Origin: Epiperipatus broadwayi | Lineage: Eukaryota > Onychophora > Udeonychophora > Euonychophora > Peripatidae | Direction of reading: 5' to 3' | Length of the DNA: 64,000 nucleotides | Assembly: GCA_028023455.1 (NCBI GenBank) | Contig: JAQFVV010006274.1 | Location: forward strand, 3,414,001 to 3,478,000 | Part shown: one piece after another, positions 49,639 through 61,867 of the stretch | Layout: each line of letters begins with the position of its first letter | Numbering within the stretch: the stretch's first letter is position 1 | Notes under the pieces: model-generated | Seen by the model: the letters and a program-made list of their open reading frames with translations, nothing else | Told to the model about the DNA's origin: nothing | The model's database searches: none | Position numbers and translations under genes: made by a program

Positions 49639-52600
49639 GTAAGTTTATTAATAAAATATTTAAGTACACTCAATTTGTAATGAATTTGTCTGTCTAAGAG
49701 TCTAGCCATTTTTAATTATAAATTTATAAAGAGATTTTTAAAATCTAAACTGGAAATGAATGGTTTAATATGAATTTATATTATCATTCTTACCTAACAG
49801 TGTCTAAAAGAGATTTTAAGTCATTCATTTTTTTTTTTCAAAATTGATTCAACATCTTGTATGAAAATTTGTGAGACATCAGTATATTCATCAATAGACT
49901 CTTATTTGTCTATTTATAAATACCATTTAAACTGCTCAACAATAATAATAAAAAAAAATTAGAAAATAGAAAAATAATTGATAGTGGAGTTTTTAATGTC
50001 ACATAATTTTATCAAAAGAACATTTTTATGCAGTTACAGCTATTAATATCATTGCAATATTCTAATCTCAATAAATACTAGGGCAATGTGTATTTACACT
50101 TTATTTTATCTTATAAATAAATTTATTGTACAAAATATAATCTTTTTTAAGATTAATATTACAAAAATATTTCAAAAATATGTCTGAAAAATAAAATTAT
50201 ACATATATTACATTAGATAGATCAAAACATTATACAAATATAAATATATTTTTTAACTTTTTTTTTTATTTTTTAAATGGAAAAAAAAATTATAAAATTG
50301 ATCTAATAAACCTACTTTTTAACTCATAATTTTATAAAAACACTGATTTTATTTTTATAAATCTAAATTGTACTTAATAAAGTAAAACAGTATTACTCAA
50401 AGTTTATTTATGTAGAATCAAAGAAATTTATTTACTGTAATTTTTACCTATACATAATCACTTGATTTCTTCAACTTAGTAAAGTATTATTAAAAAAAAC
50501 AGTTCTTCTTTTTCTACCCTTGCATTATCTATTGAAAGTTTGAGTAATCCATGTTTACCAGATCATGCCAAAAGCCAGAAGACCAGTCTCTGGATGAGGA
50601 ATTAAGTTGCAGTACTATATGGTAACCACTAATTACTCTCTGTCTTACAGTAAATGGTTCTACAGTAAAATGATAGGGGGCTGTTCTTGTTTCTTATAAT
50701 TTTTAAGAAAAATTTAGTTCCTAATAGTTATATTTTTTAAAAAAGGGTTTCTTTTTTTTTTGTTAACTTTTGCAACATAACTTCTCTTTTTTGCATAGTT
50801 TCTCACTATTTCTAACCTCTTTACTCATTTTACAATACTTTGTAGCCCTGCATGGTTTGGTGCAATGGTGAAGGGCAAACCAGACCTTGAGAATCTTGAT
50901 CATGCCCAACTTTTAAATTTCCAATCAGTAAAGTCATTTGATTATTTTTTTACTAGAATTTCTGAATCTTAAAATGGATTTTTTTACTTCACACTATATA
51001 CCATCTTTGTGGTAGTGAGGATAAAACTTAAATCTATATAATTGAAACTGTTTTTCTTAATTAAGATTATCACATGTTTATATGGAATATCCAAAAAATC
51101 AACTTACTAATATGTATAATACAGCAGACTTGTTTAAAGATAAATCATAAAAGATTTCTATTTTAATTTCATTATTTTTGTATCACTAAACATTTACAAT
51201 TTACCAAAACAATATTATCATTGTTTCATTAGTTTGTCCTTGCCAAAACAAATTATCTTTCATCATATTAAACAATAGTTTAGGACTTTTTTTTTTTGGT
51301 TTTGTTTTGCAGTTTGGACTTCTATATGATCTGATTTAAATAACATGTAATTATTATGTTAGACAATAAATGAATTTGGAATTACATGGGATTAATTCAA
51401 TCAACAAATCAAGGATTACCTTAAAAAGTTTCCACTAACATCTAAACCATGTGTAATACTAATTGCATTCTCTCCGCCATGAAATGTTGAGAACTTCTGA
51501 ATTGTCTTTTATTGAGTATTATAATAAATGAAATTAACATAAATCAAAATAATGCAAAGAAATGTAACTCTTTAATCAATTCTTCAATTTCCATTTTTGA
51601 ATTATTCCTTTATTTTGTCATTTTACAGATCTTAATAGACTATGGGGCAAGATTTTTACACACATTTAACAATTGCAATTAAAAAGTTGTGCTTAAAAAA
51701 ATTAAATTATGAAATGTGCTTGAATTCTTTTATGTAACACTTTTATCAAAAAATTATTTAAATTGAAGAATTTCTTGTGGTCATTAAAATAATTGAACAA
51801 TTTATTGCTTGGAAGTTGGTAAAAAACAAAGTGGCAGAGTTAGGCTGCAATCCATGAACCTTAAGTTCTAGAGTCTGACATTCTACTTCTATGCAAAATG
51901 ACTCAGGGATATGGCTCATTAAAGAAGCATTCACTTATATCTTTAATATTGTACTATGGTTTTCTCTTCATTTTATCTTGATTTTGTATGATTAAGTAAA
52001 TATAGTTTATCAATTTAGAAATGTTTTCTTATTTTAAATGTAAAATTCACATTATTTTTCTCAGTGTTAGCAAGAGATGTACATTTTATACTTTTAAATT
52101 TCTGTCAAGGGAATATTACAAAATTGTCAAACTGCACAGGAAAAATTTGGTTATATGTATTTACATCAATTAATTTAATCATTAATGTTATTTGATTTAC
52201 CTAATATGCTCTCTAAAATATTCTCTTAAGTCAATTAAATTATTGCTTATTATCATCAGGCTTACAAGGATAATTCTGTGTGAATTGATATTAATTATGA
52301 TTAAAATTGACTCCATATTTTCTCTAGATTTTTGTGTAATATAATTGATTGGTGTAATGAATAAAATTATATAACATTAAAATTTTGTAATTTTATTCAT
52401 ATAGTTTTATATTCTTGCAAGGAATATTCTATGTACTATTTAATCCAGTTATCCCCCATTTTCTCCTTTTTTACTATCATTCTTAAAATTGTGTAGAAAG
52501 CTTTTTTTTTGTGAGATATATAAGCAGTGTAAATGTTAGTTGAAACATTTATATCGTAATAAATTTGAATTTTAATTATTGCAACTTTTAGGAAATATAA

Positions 52601-52807
52601 AATATTTATATATAATTAACAATATTGTTAAGCCAAAAAGATAGGTGATTTTCTCGTTTGGAAAAATAGATTATTGCTTGAAACACAAAGTCACATACTG
52701 TAAATTATTATTTTTATCTTTTTTTTTTTCTTTCATAACAGTTTTGATAATTAATTATTGTATTTTTGAGTTTTGGGATTTATTTTATTATATATATTTT
52801 GTTTCAG
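49639..52807 (+). other. MNAT1: MNAT1 intron 2 (3,169 bp), no other feature
   Basis: GTAAGT at 49639 to TTTCAG at 52807. It is AT-rich with many homopolymer runs. Slightly less AT-rich patches at 50510-50700 and 50840-50940 may be old mobile elements but match nothing I know. No extra exon is seen. Confidence 0.8.
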
Positions 52808-52881
52808 TTTTAATAAACGTGAAGAGGATTTTTTATCATTACGAGATTATAATGATTACTTAGAAGAAATTGAAACCATAA
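52808..52881 (+). CDS. MNAT1: MAT1 (CDK-activating kinase assembly factor), exon 3
   Basis: The acceptor is TGTTTCAG|T. The first base completes Asp82 with exon 2. The exon then reads FNKREEDFLSLRDYNDYLEE and IETI, leaving one base (A) of the next codon. Animal MAT1 has the same NKREEDFxSLREYNDFLEE block, the start of the helical middle region that leads to the coiled coil. The donor is A|GTAAGT at 52881/52882. Length is 74 bp. With exon 3 the window encodes about 106 residues; the remaining roughly 200, including the coiled coil and the C-terminal segment that binds CDK7-cyclin H, must lie past 64000. I searched intron 3 by eye for the next block (FNLTNN-like) and did not find it. Confidence 0.95.
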
Positions 52882-53009
52882 GTAAGTTTATTTTTTATTT
52901 TATGAAGTATTTGTATTCTTCCTTTCACCTTATATCTTTCTATATGCATTGATAAAATTAAAAATAATTGAGAAAATCCACCTTTATTATTGTTGCAATG
53001 ATTATTTTC

Positions 53010-53110
53010 TTAAACCTCATCAATCTGACAGTTTCAATTGATCAGCAGTCCTCTTTTAGCTCTGAAGAGGATTGCTGGTCAATTGAAACTGTCAGATTGA
53101 TGAGGTCTAA
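53010..53110 (+). ncRNA. Candidate hairpin RNA, 41-bp continuous stem
   Basis: Left arm 53015-53055 and right arm 53065-53105 are reverse complements over 41 positions around a 9-base loop (TTAGCTCTG). The only two differences become G-U pairs in a + strand transcript, so every position can pair. The stem extends about 5 bp further with one mismatch. It starts 133 bp past the exon 3 donor and on the gene's own strand, so it is transcribed with the intron. It could be a source of microRNA or siRNA, a palindromic mini-transposon, or a recent inverted duplication. The stem is longer and more perfect than a usual microRNA precursor. No expression evidence is available. Confidence 0.5.
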
Positions 53111-53477
53111 CAAAATAAGGATTGTAACTAATAAAGTAAGAAGGGTTTTGTTTAATTATCTCTAAGATATGATTATTACAATATTTAAATTACTGAAGTG
53201 TAATTTTATTCACATAATTTAAATTGCATATTATACTTAACTGAATATCACATAATTTTTTTTTTATTCATTTTTTGCTCCATTCATTAAACATTATTGA
53301 TTTTTTAAATTAATTTGCAGCTATTAATGTAAACATTGCTTGAGTCAATTATTTATATATATATACATTAATCAGATATGTGCAATGTGATGCTTTTAAT
53401 GTTAATGTTAACAATATTTTAAAATGCTTTCTATACTTTGTTTTTTTTTTTTTTTGAGTTATTTATAATAAATATAT
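53111..53477. other. Intron 3 stretch before the mosaic, no feature
   Basis: AT-rich with a T run near 53442-53456. Nothing is recognised. Confidence 0.5.
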
Positions 53478-53589
53478 TGTAACGATCCGGAGAATAGATC
53501 TTAACATAATCTGCTCTACAGGGCGCCATCTAGGCATTTGAACCTAGAAAAATTTATAAAGTAGGCAGATACGTAAGTCAAAAAAAAAA
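53478..53589 (+). repeat. Left terminal inverted repeat of the mosaic
   Basis: Starts TGTAACGATCC and continues through AGGGCGCCATCTAGGC and GGCAGATACGTAAGTC into a poly-A/poly-T run. Inverted partners are at 61868-61971 and, truncated, at 56730-56813. Confidence 0.85.
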
Positions 53590-53614
53590 AAAATTTTTTT
53601 TTTTTTTATATTTT

Positions 53615-53690
53615 GTTTCCGGTCGTTAGCCCATGTCACTAGCTCAGTGGAATAGCAGAGATTTAATACTATAATACCTTATCTAATTAT
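53615..53690 (+). repeat. Module with tRNA A-box-like word, first of five copies
   Basis: Contains CCCATGTCACTAGCTCAGTG then GAATAGCAGAGATT. TAGCTCAGTGG is an exact match to a common tRNA A box. Other copies are at 56655-56715 (-), 60115-60175 (+, with TAGTTCAGTGG), 61547-61605 (-) and 61650-61710 (+). A strict B box on the same strand was not found. Confidence 0.7.
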
Positions 53691-54374
53691 AATTTCAATA
53701 TTAAAAAATAAAGAAACTAAGCCACTGCCAGTAATTAGCATACAAACATTTATTTATGCACATATATATAAGATTGAAAATTGTTTTAGTATCAGTTTAC
53801 ATTTAACATTATTTTTACCTTTACTTTAGATTTTAAATTACATTTTAATTTTTATTATATTATAAGTTTACATTTTAATTAAGTTCGCACAGATGGGATT
53901 ATAAAAGCTTGTTTTAATATGTTGCGTATAGATCGGTTACATAGATTACAATGGTCAAAAACATTTCAAAATCAACATAAACGATCAAAATATAAAATCA
54001 TTGATACCGACAATTGCAGAGGGAAATTTATAAGTAACCCAATAGTATTCACCATAAGATACTTGCATTGTCACCAATAACGATACCTCATGCTGCGTAT
54101 CTTAAATGTATTTATCCAGATATCCTTTTTTGGTTATTTTTTTGGTACTGCTGCACCTTATGATGAGTGCAGAAAGGGACTTATTTATTATAGATTCCCT
54201 GTAAGCAAGTCCAGTAATAACTCGATATCTAGAATATTAGTAGGTGTAGAATTATGCTGCACGTATACACATGTGTGGGAATTATCTAAAATAATAAATT
54301 AATAAATCTTTACAGTCAAGAATTAAAATTGCAAGAGATAAAATGGTCAAAAATGACGCATTTTACTCTAAATC

Positions 54375-54385
54375 GGAGGGGGGGG
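54375..54385 (+). other. Polypurine tract at LTR edge
   Basis: GGAGGGGGGGG immediately precedes TGTAATGTGCC, as the plus-strand priming site precedes a 3' LTR. Confidence 0.55.
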
Positions 54386-55967
54386 TGTAATGTGCCAATG
54401 CCAAATTGGGACATATATATAAAATAATTTTGTATAAAAATTATTATCAAAATCTTTCAGAAAAAAGAATTTGAAATAAAAGTTACAATTAATTACTTTA
54501 AAGAGGGGAGAGGGAGTTTTCCTATAAAAAAAATTAAAAGTTAAAAATCTCTTTTCATTCCAGTTTAGTAGAATAAATGCGTAGATATGTGCGATGGTAA
54601 ATAGAAATAAATGTTAGCTCATTAATAAGATAAATGCGTGTTAGAATAATATTAAAAAAAAAATAATAATAATAATTGAAATGAAATGTATTTAAAAACA
54701 CAATGGTGGGCTACTAAAGATATAAAAACAATATGTTTATGAAAGCTACTACTAATCAAACAATCAATCAAAAAACACGTTGTCATAGGATTAGTTATCA
54801 AGGAATTTCGACAACACCTATTGCACTTATTCCCGGAGGATATCAAAACGAAAACAATTCACAGATATAAATAGCTAGATTTTATCGGACAGGCTAGTTT
54901 TGAGTTTGCAATTCAGTCTAGTTTCCAGTGACAGTTTGTTTCAATACAATTTCTATTATGTATACAGAAACCAACATGCACTGTTGAGCAGTCTTGGAAA
55001 TATACGCTTGTGCTCCAGCCTTTTTGTCCAACAAGATCATCAAAACCTGCCTGTGAAATAATGTCTTCATAACAACTCCAAAATCCTCCATGTCTTCAAG
55101 AAGAAAACAAATGGATTCGCATAAAATCTCTTCAAGAATCATCAAAATCTAACCGGTTAGATATAATCCATCAGAAGCAGCCAACGACAAGAACAAAAAA
55201 TTCTAGATATATATTTTATTATTATCATTTATACGTAGTAGTCACCACTGTAATCCGTAAATATTCAAGATTCAAATTATATGAACTCTATCATACATAA
55301 AATGAACTATTGATATGTGTGTGTAAGTTTCAAATGCTATTAATGCTTTATTATTATGTTTGTGAATGTGAAATGATTTAAAGGTCAAAGATTATTTATG
55401 CTTTTTTCTTAAAATATATTATCATGTGTTAATTTAAAAAAAAAAGTGCGTGTGTTAAAATTGGATTTATAGAAATGTTTATAATGCGTTAATGTTAGTT
55501 AATAAATTATCTTTAAAACTTAATTAATGATAAGTAAAATAAATTATCTTTAAACGTAAACTTTATTTGTCGGTCAATTCTTCTTACCAACCTTTTATTA
55601 ATTATTTCCACCACCAATTTTTGTATAATTTGTTATTGAATAAAATTAGACTGAGCTAGTTTGAGGAAATGTTTCGAGAGCCGGATTATGAGCCTACTGC
55701 CCGAATACGTTAGTCCTTTGGACTAGCTGGCTCCGGGAGTTTACTCCGAAACAAATAAAGTATTTGGATAGTAGGGGTTTGAATCTAGCAGCCGAGATGG
55801 GCCATTGTTGATAGTTAAAGCTATCAATAAAATCTCCCATTTTGCTCGAACATGCCGGCTCGTTCACGTATCATTTATAAGATTATAAATGTATATGAAA
55901 GGAGTTTGAAACCGGTCAAAACTTATATACGTATAAGTAAGTGGTTTCAGCGGTTCGACCCGGTACA
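54386..55967 (+). mobile_element. LTR of a Ty3-type element nested in the mosaic
   Basis: This 1582-bp block starts TGTAATGTGCC and ends CCCGGTACA. A polypurine tract lies just before it and TAAATGGCACCCAACGTG just after, the latter close to the Ty3-type primer-binding site TGGCGCCCAACGTGG. An AATAAA lies at 55754-55759 in a GC-richer, hairpin-prone part, as in many LTR polyadenylation regions. A single LTR flanked by both internal edges suggests recombination between tandem elements or between unequal copies. The minus-strand frame 54918-55145 and the + frame 55852-56061 here have no recognised domain. Confidence 0.5.
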
Positions 55968-55971
55968 TAAA

Positions 55972-55985
55972 TGGCACCCAACGTG
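55972..55985 (+). other. Primer-binding-site-like sequence
   Basis: TGGCACCCAACGTG lies 4 bases after the LTR end. It then switches abruptly into the mosaic module CATTAAATTTAAGTT, so the internal region of the element is lost. Confidence 0.55.
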
Positions 55986-57790
55986 CATTAAATTTAAGTT
56001 CTTTATAGACGCTTGCATGGATTGGTTATCGGTTAAGTATGTTTTGGGTTTTCATATTTGATCAAAATATATAGACATTCGATAAATAATGATATCTTAC
56101 GGTGAGTATCTATAATGTATTTATTCGGATGTCTTTTAAGTTATTGGTGACAATGCAAATATCTTATATGGAATACTATTGGGTTACTTCTAAATTTCCC
56201 TCTGCAATTGTCGGTATCAATGATTTTATATTTTGATCGTTTATGTTTATTTTGAAATGTTTTTAACCGTTGTAATCTATGTAACCGATCTATACTCAAC
56301 ATTTTAAAACAAACTTTTATAAACTCCTCTGTGCGAACTTATAAAAAAATTTAAAATGTAAAGTTATAAAAATTAAAATGTAAATTAAAATCAAAGTTAA
56401 AAATGTAAGTTAAATTTTAAAAGGTAAACTGATGCTAAAATAATTTTAAATCTTATATATGTGCGTTAATAAATATTTGTATGTTTAAAAAAAAAAAAGA
56501 TGGACTGTTTTAAACCGTAAGAACTTTATAAATAATGAACATTAAATTAAAACTTTCCAGATTTAAATGATTGCAATATTATTCTATCTGACCAACTTAA
56601 TTTATTAATAATGTTATTTTATTCTTTTTTATATATATTCTTAGATTATATTATTTAATCTCTGCTATTCCACTGAGCTAGTGACATGGACTAACGTCCG
56701 GAACCAAAATATTTAAAAAAAAAAAAATTTTTTTTTTTTGACTTACGTATCTGCCTACTTTATAAATTTTTCTAGGTTCAAATGCCTAGATGGCGCCCTG
56801 TAGTGCAGTTTACGTAACTCTATCTTTAATTTCAATTTTTAATTCTTAAAGAAAATTTTTAAATGCGAACATGTTTAATAATAAAAAAACAATGTAATGT
56901 CGTCTGTGCTTGTTACATATCAGTAAAGTTGCTTAAAAAAAAATGATCAAAAAAAAAAATATTTTACTTAGGGAAATTTATAAGTAACCCAGTAGTATTC
57001 ACCATAAGATACTTGCATTGTCACCAATAACTTAAAAGACATCCGAATAAATACATTTTAGATACTCACCGTAAGGTATCATTATTTTTCGAATGTCTTT
57101 ATATTTTGATCAAATATGAAAACCCAAAACATACTTAACCGATAACCAATCCATGCAAATGTCTATAAACAACTTAAATTTAATGCATTTTTGTTTAGTG
57201 TCGAGTATGAATAGACTACATAGATTTGCATTTGAAAATAAACATTCTATCCCTATTTAACCTTAGGCTAAAATTCGTAGTCAAACTGGCATCAATTCAT
57301 CTGATATATCGATGTATTCAATATAATATGGAATACGGCAGCTCCAAAAAGATTAAGAGAAGACATTGACTTTCATCAGATAGGAATATTACATCTATCT
57401 AATGAGAAGAACAATAAAAAAAACTCTGTAGAAAGGAACTGCGTTCTCCGTCTTATAATTCCTTCCATAAGCAAACGGGTGAGTGCAGCATATATATAAA
57501 CGATTCTGCCAGTAGCGAATCTCCGACTACATCTACTAACTACAATATATCCCATCCATTGACCCAATTTAACAACGACACAAATAACCTAAGATTACCC
57601 TCCCCTAATATAACTTTACAAATCTATACAACCATTCACGCCCGACTTAAGTTTAATATTTATATAATTAATTTAACGAAAAACAAAAATCATGATAAAA
57701 CTTAAAGAACAAAAAATAAATAAATAAATGGAAATGATTTTAAATATATATAAAAAAAAAGAAATGCATCAAATAACATTATTAATAAAT
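55986..57790. repeat. Mosaic modules, forward then inverted
   Basis: From 55986 to about 56460 a module runs forward (TTGGTTATCGGTTAAGTATG, ATAGACATTCGATAAATAAT, AATTGTCGGTATCAATGATT). From about 56970 to 57790 the same module and its upstream neighbour run in reverse (CATTATTTTTCGAATGTCT, AACATACTTAACCGATAAC, TAGAAAGGAACTGCGTTCTC). The truncated inverted end copy at 56730-56813 lies between. The 63-codon frame 57376-57567 (-) belongs to the repeat and is not supported as a gene. Confidence 0.7.
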
Positions 57791-58203
57791 TAAATTGGTC
57801 AGATAGGATAATATTGCAATCATTTAAATCTGGAAAGTTTTAATTTAATGTTCATTATTTATAAAGTTCTTACAGTTTAAAACAGTTCATCTTTATCCGT
57901 TGCTTGCCATGAATGTGAATTCCCACGCCATCCTAAGATTGGTATTCTGTTGGCCGATTTATTTATCCATCCGGAGGTTTTTGCTTTAACTGGTCCTCAA
58001 TGAAGAAAACGATGTTTCACTCCCTTTTCTTTAACAGCTGAAAGAATTGAAAGTGCGTCTTTCAATCCCTTCACCTCCAACTCCGTACTAATACATATAG
58101 TCACATCGTAATAATAATTCCTTAATAATTTTCAAACTTGTTCTTTTATATTAATTTTGAAGGATTGAATTTACATTACGTCATTGATGCGATGGACTGG
58201 CCC

Positions 58204-59157
58204 CCATATGTAACAAGCACAGACAACGTTACATTGTTTTTTTATTATTAAACATGTTCGCATTTAAAAATTTTCTTTAAGAATTAAAAATTGAAATTAA
58301 ATATCATCTTAAACTCGTATATGTAAATCGCACAGATAAAAAAAAAAAAAATTATTAAAATAAAACTTTATTAAAAATAGAAAGGTATTTTAAAAACAAA
58401 AACCTAAAAAGATTTAGAGATAAAAATATATCTTTAATCTTGGAAAACACATTAATTAATCAGAAATGGAAATGATTGTTTTAATTAGTTAAATGTAAAC
58501 CAGCCTTGGGCATTTAAATGTAAAAACATCGGTCAGATAGAAAAACAATAGACACTTTTAGCAAATAAAAAGAAATCCCTATGGAATCGGACCTCAGCGA
58601 AAGGACCATCGCATCGATGACGTAATGTAAATTCAATCCTTCAAATAAATATAAAAGGACAAGTTTGAAAATTATTAAGGATAGATTATTTACGATGTGA
58701 CAGATATGTGTTAGTGCGGAAGTGAAGGAGAAGGGATGGAAAAGATGCACTCTTCAATCCCTTCAGTTTTGCCAAAGAAAGAAAGAGAAATGAACTATCG
58801 TTTTCTACATTGAGGACCAACTAAATTAAAAAACCTCCGAATGAATAAATAAAACAATGGCTAAATGGATACCAATCTTTTTAGGACGGTGTGGGAATTC
58901 ACGTTCAAACGGCAAGGAACATATAAAGATGAACTGTTTAAAAAAAACCGTAAGAACTATAATTTATGAACATTAAATTAAAAACTTTCCATATATAAAA
59001 AATACAAATAGAATCCTATCTGACCAATGTAAATTAATATTAATAATGTTATTTGGTATATTTTTTTTATTTAAAATCATTTCCATTTATTTATTTTTTG
59101 TTCTTTAAGTTTTATTATGATTTCTGTTTCCGTTAAGTAAATTATATAAATGTTAAA
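58204..59157 (+). repeat. About 950-bp direct repeat, copy 1
   Basis: It is closely matched by 62703-63655, from TGTAACAAGCACAG...CGTTACATT at the start to TTTTTGTTCTTTAAGTTTTA at the end. Both copies contain the same 78-codon minus-strand frame (58514-58750 here) with only a few differences. Conservation of that frame may just reflect recent duplication. Confidence 0.8.
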
Positions 59158-60060
59158 CCTAAGTCGGGCATGAATGGCTGTATAGATTTGTAAAGTTATA
59201 TTAGGGGAGGGTAATCTTAGGTTATTTGTGTCATAGTTGAATTGGGTCAATGGATGGGATATATTGGTGTGATTAGTAGATGAAATATCAGATTCGCTAC
59301 GGGCAGAATCGTTTCATATGCCGCACTCACCCGTTTGCCTATGAAAGAAATTATAAGACGGAGAACGCAGTTCCTTTCTATGGAGTTTTTTTTTATTGCT
59401 CTTCTTGTCAGATAGATGTCATATTCCTATCTGACGAGAGGCAATTTCTTCTCTTAACTTTTGGTGCTGCCGTATTTCATATTACATTGAATGCATCGAT
59501 ATATCAGATAAATTGACGCCAGCTTTGGCTGCGAACCTATAGCCTAAGGTTAAATAGGGATAGAATGTTTTATTTTCAATGCAAATCTATGTAGTCTATT
59601 CATACTGGACACTAAATAAAAATGCATTAAATTTAAGTTGTTTATAGATGCTTGCGTGGATTGGTTATCAGTTAAGTATGTTTTGGGTTTTCATATTTGA
59701 TCAAAATATATAGACATTCGATAAATAATGATACCTTACGGTGAGTATCTAAAATGTATTTATTCGGATGTCTTTTAAGTTATTGGTGACAATGCAAGTA
59801 TCTTATGGTGAATACTGTTGGGTTACTTATAAATTTCCCTCTGCAATTGTCGGTATCAATGATTTTATATTTTGATCGTTTATGTTGATTTTGAAATGTT
59901 TTTGACCGTTGAATCTATGTAACCGATCTATACGCAACATATTAAAACAAGCTTTTATAATCCCATCTCTGCGAACTTAATTAAAATGTAAACTTATAAT
60001 ATAATAGAAATTAAAATGTAAATTAAAATCTAAAGTAAAGTTAAAAATAATGTTAAATGT
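59068..60060 (+). repeat. About 1-kb mosaic module, direct copy 1
   Basis: It runs from AAAATCATTTCCATTTATTT through ATTAGGGGAGGGTAATCTTA, ACGGAGAACGCAGTTCCTTT and AATTGTCGGTATCAATGAT to CTAAAGTAAAGTTAAAAATA. It is repeated forward at 60417-61405 and, in reverse, at about 57000-57755. The 78-codon frame 59280-59516 lies inside; the neighbouring copies do not keep it open. Confidence 0.8.
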
Positions 60061-60416
60061 TAAAATTATAAACTGATACTAAAACAATTTTTTTTTATAT
60101 ATATATTTTGTTTCAGGTCGTTAGCCCATGTCACTAGTTCAGTGGAATAGCAGAGATTTAATACTATAATACCTTATCTAATTATAATTTCAATATTAAA
60201 AAATAAATAAACTAAGCCACTGCCAGTAATTAGCATACAAACATTTATTTATGCACATATATATGATTGAAAATTGTTTTAGTATCAGTTTACATTTTAA
60301 CATTTAACATTATTTTTAACTTTACTTTAGATTTTAAATTACATTTTAATTTCTATTATATTATAAGTTTACATTTTAATTAAGTTTGCACAGATGGGAT
60401 TATAAAAGCTTGTTTT

Positions 60417-61405
60417 AAAATCATTTCCATTTATTTATTTATTTTTTGTTCTTTAAGTTTTATCATGATTTTTGTTTTTCGTTAAATTAATTATATAAAT
60501 GTTAAACTTAAGACGGGCGTGAATGGCTGTATAGATTTGTAAAGTTATATTAGGGGAGGGTAATCTTAGGTTATTTGTGTCATTGTTAGATTGGGTCAAT
60601 GGATTGGATATATTGATGTAATTTGTAGATGTAGTCGGAGATTCGCTACTGGCAGAATCGTTTATATATACGCCGCACTCACCCGTTTGCCTATGGAAGG
60701 AATTATAAGACGGAGAACGCAGTTCCTTTCTATGGAGTTTTTTTTAATTGTTCTTCTCGTTAGATAGATGTAATATTCCTATCTGATGAGAGTCAATGTC
60801 TTCTCTTAATCTTTTTGGTGCTGCCGTATTCCGTATTACATTGAATACATCGATATATCAGACGAATTGACGCCAGTTTGACTACAAATTTTAGCCTAAG
60901 GTTAAATAGGGATAGAATGTTTATTTTCAAATGCAAATCTGTGTAGTCTATTCATACTCAACACTAAACAAAAATGCATTAAATTTAAGTTGTTTATAGA
61001 CGTTTGCATGGATTGGTTATCGGTTAGGTATGTTTTGGGTTTCATATTTGATCAAAATATATAGACATTCGATAAATAATGATACCTTACGGTGAGTATC
61101 TAAAATGTATTTATTCGGATGTCTTTTAAGTTATTGGTGACAATACAAGTATCTTATGGTGAATACTATTGGGTTACTTCTAAATTTCCCTCTGCAATTG
61201 TCGGTATCAATGATTTTATATTTTGATCGTTTATGTTGATTTTGAAATGTTTTTGACCGTTGTAATCTATGTAACCGATCTATACGCAACATATTAAAAC
61301 AAGCTTTTATAATCCCATCTGTGCGAACTTAATTAAAATGTAAACTTATAATATAATAGAAATTAAAATGTAATTTAAAATCTAAAGTAAAGTTAAAAAT
61401 AATGT
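60417..61405 (+). repeat. About 1-kb mosaic module, direct copy 2
   Basis: Same module as 59068-60060 in the same orientation, about 1.35 kb downstream. It is followed by the inverted A-box module at 61547-61605. Confidence 0.8.
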
Positions 61406-61867
61406 TAAATGTTAAAATGTAAACTGATACTAAAACAATTTTCAATCTTATATATATGTGCATAAATAAATGTTTGTATGCTAATTACTGGCAGTGGCTT
61501 AGTTTTATTTTTTAATATTGAAATTATAATTAGATAAGGTATTATAGTATTAAATCTCTGCTATTCCACTGAGCTAGTGACATGGGCTAACGACCGGAAA
61601 CAAAATATAAAAAAAAAAAAAATTTTTTTTTTTTTTAAATATTTTGGTTCCGGACGTTAGCCCATGTCACTAGCTCAGTGGAATAGCAGAGATTAAATAA
61701 TATAATCTAAGAATATATATATAAAAAAAGAAATACATCAAATAACATTATTAAAAATTAAGTTGGTCAGATAGGATAATATTGCAATCATTTAAATCTG
61801 GAAAGTTTTAATTTAATGTTCATTATTTATAAAGTTCTTACGGTTTAAAACAGTTCATCTTTTTTTT

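Noticed and set aside
52968-53165. 65-codon frame with hydrophobic start (possible small secreted peptide)
   Set aside because: Its centre is the hairpin, so the apparent coding potential comes from the two complementary arms, and it lies in an intron right after exon 3.
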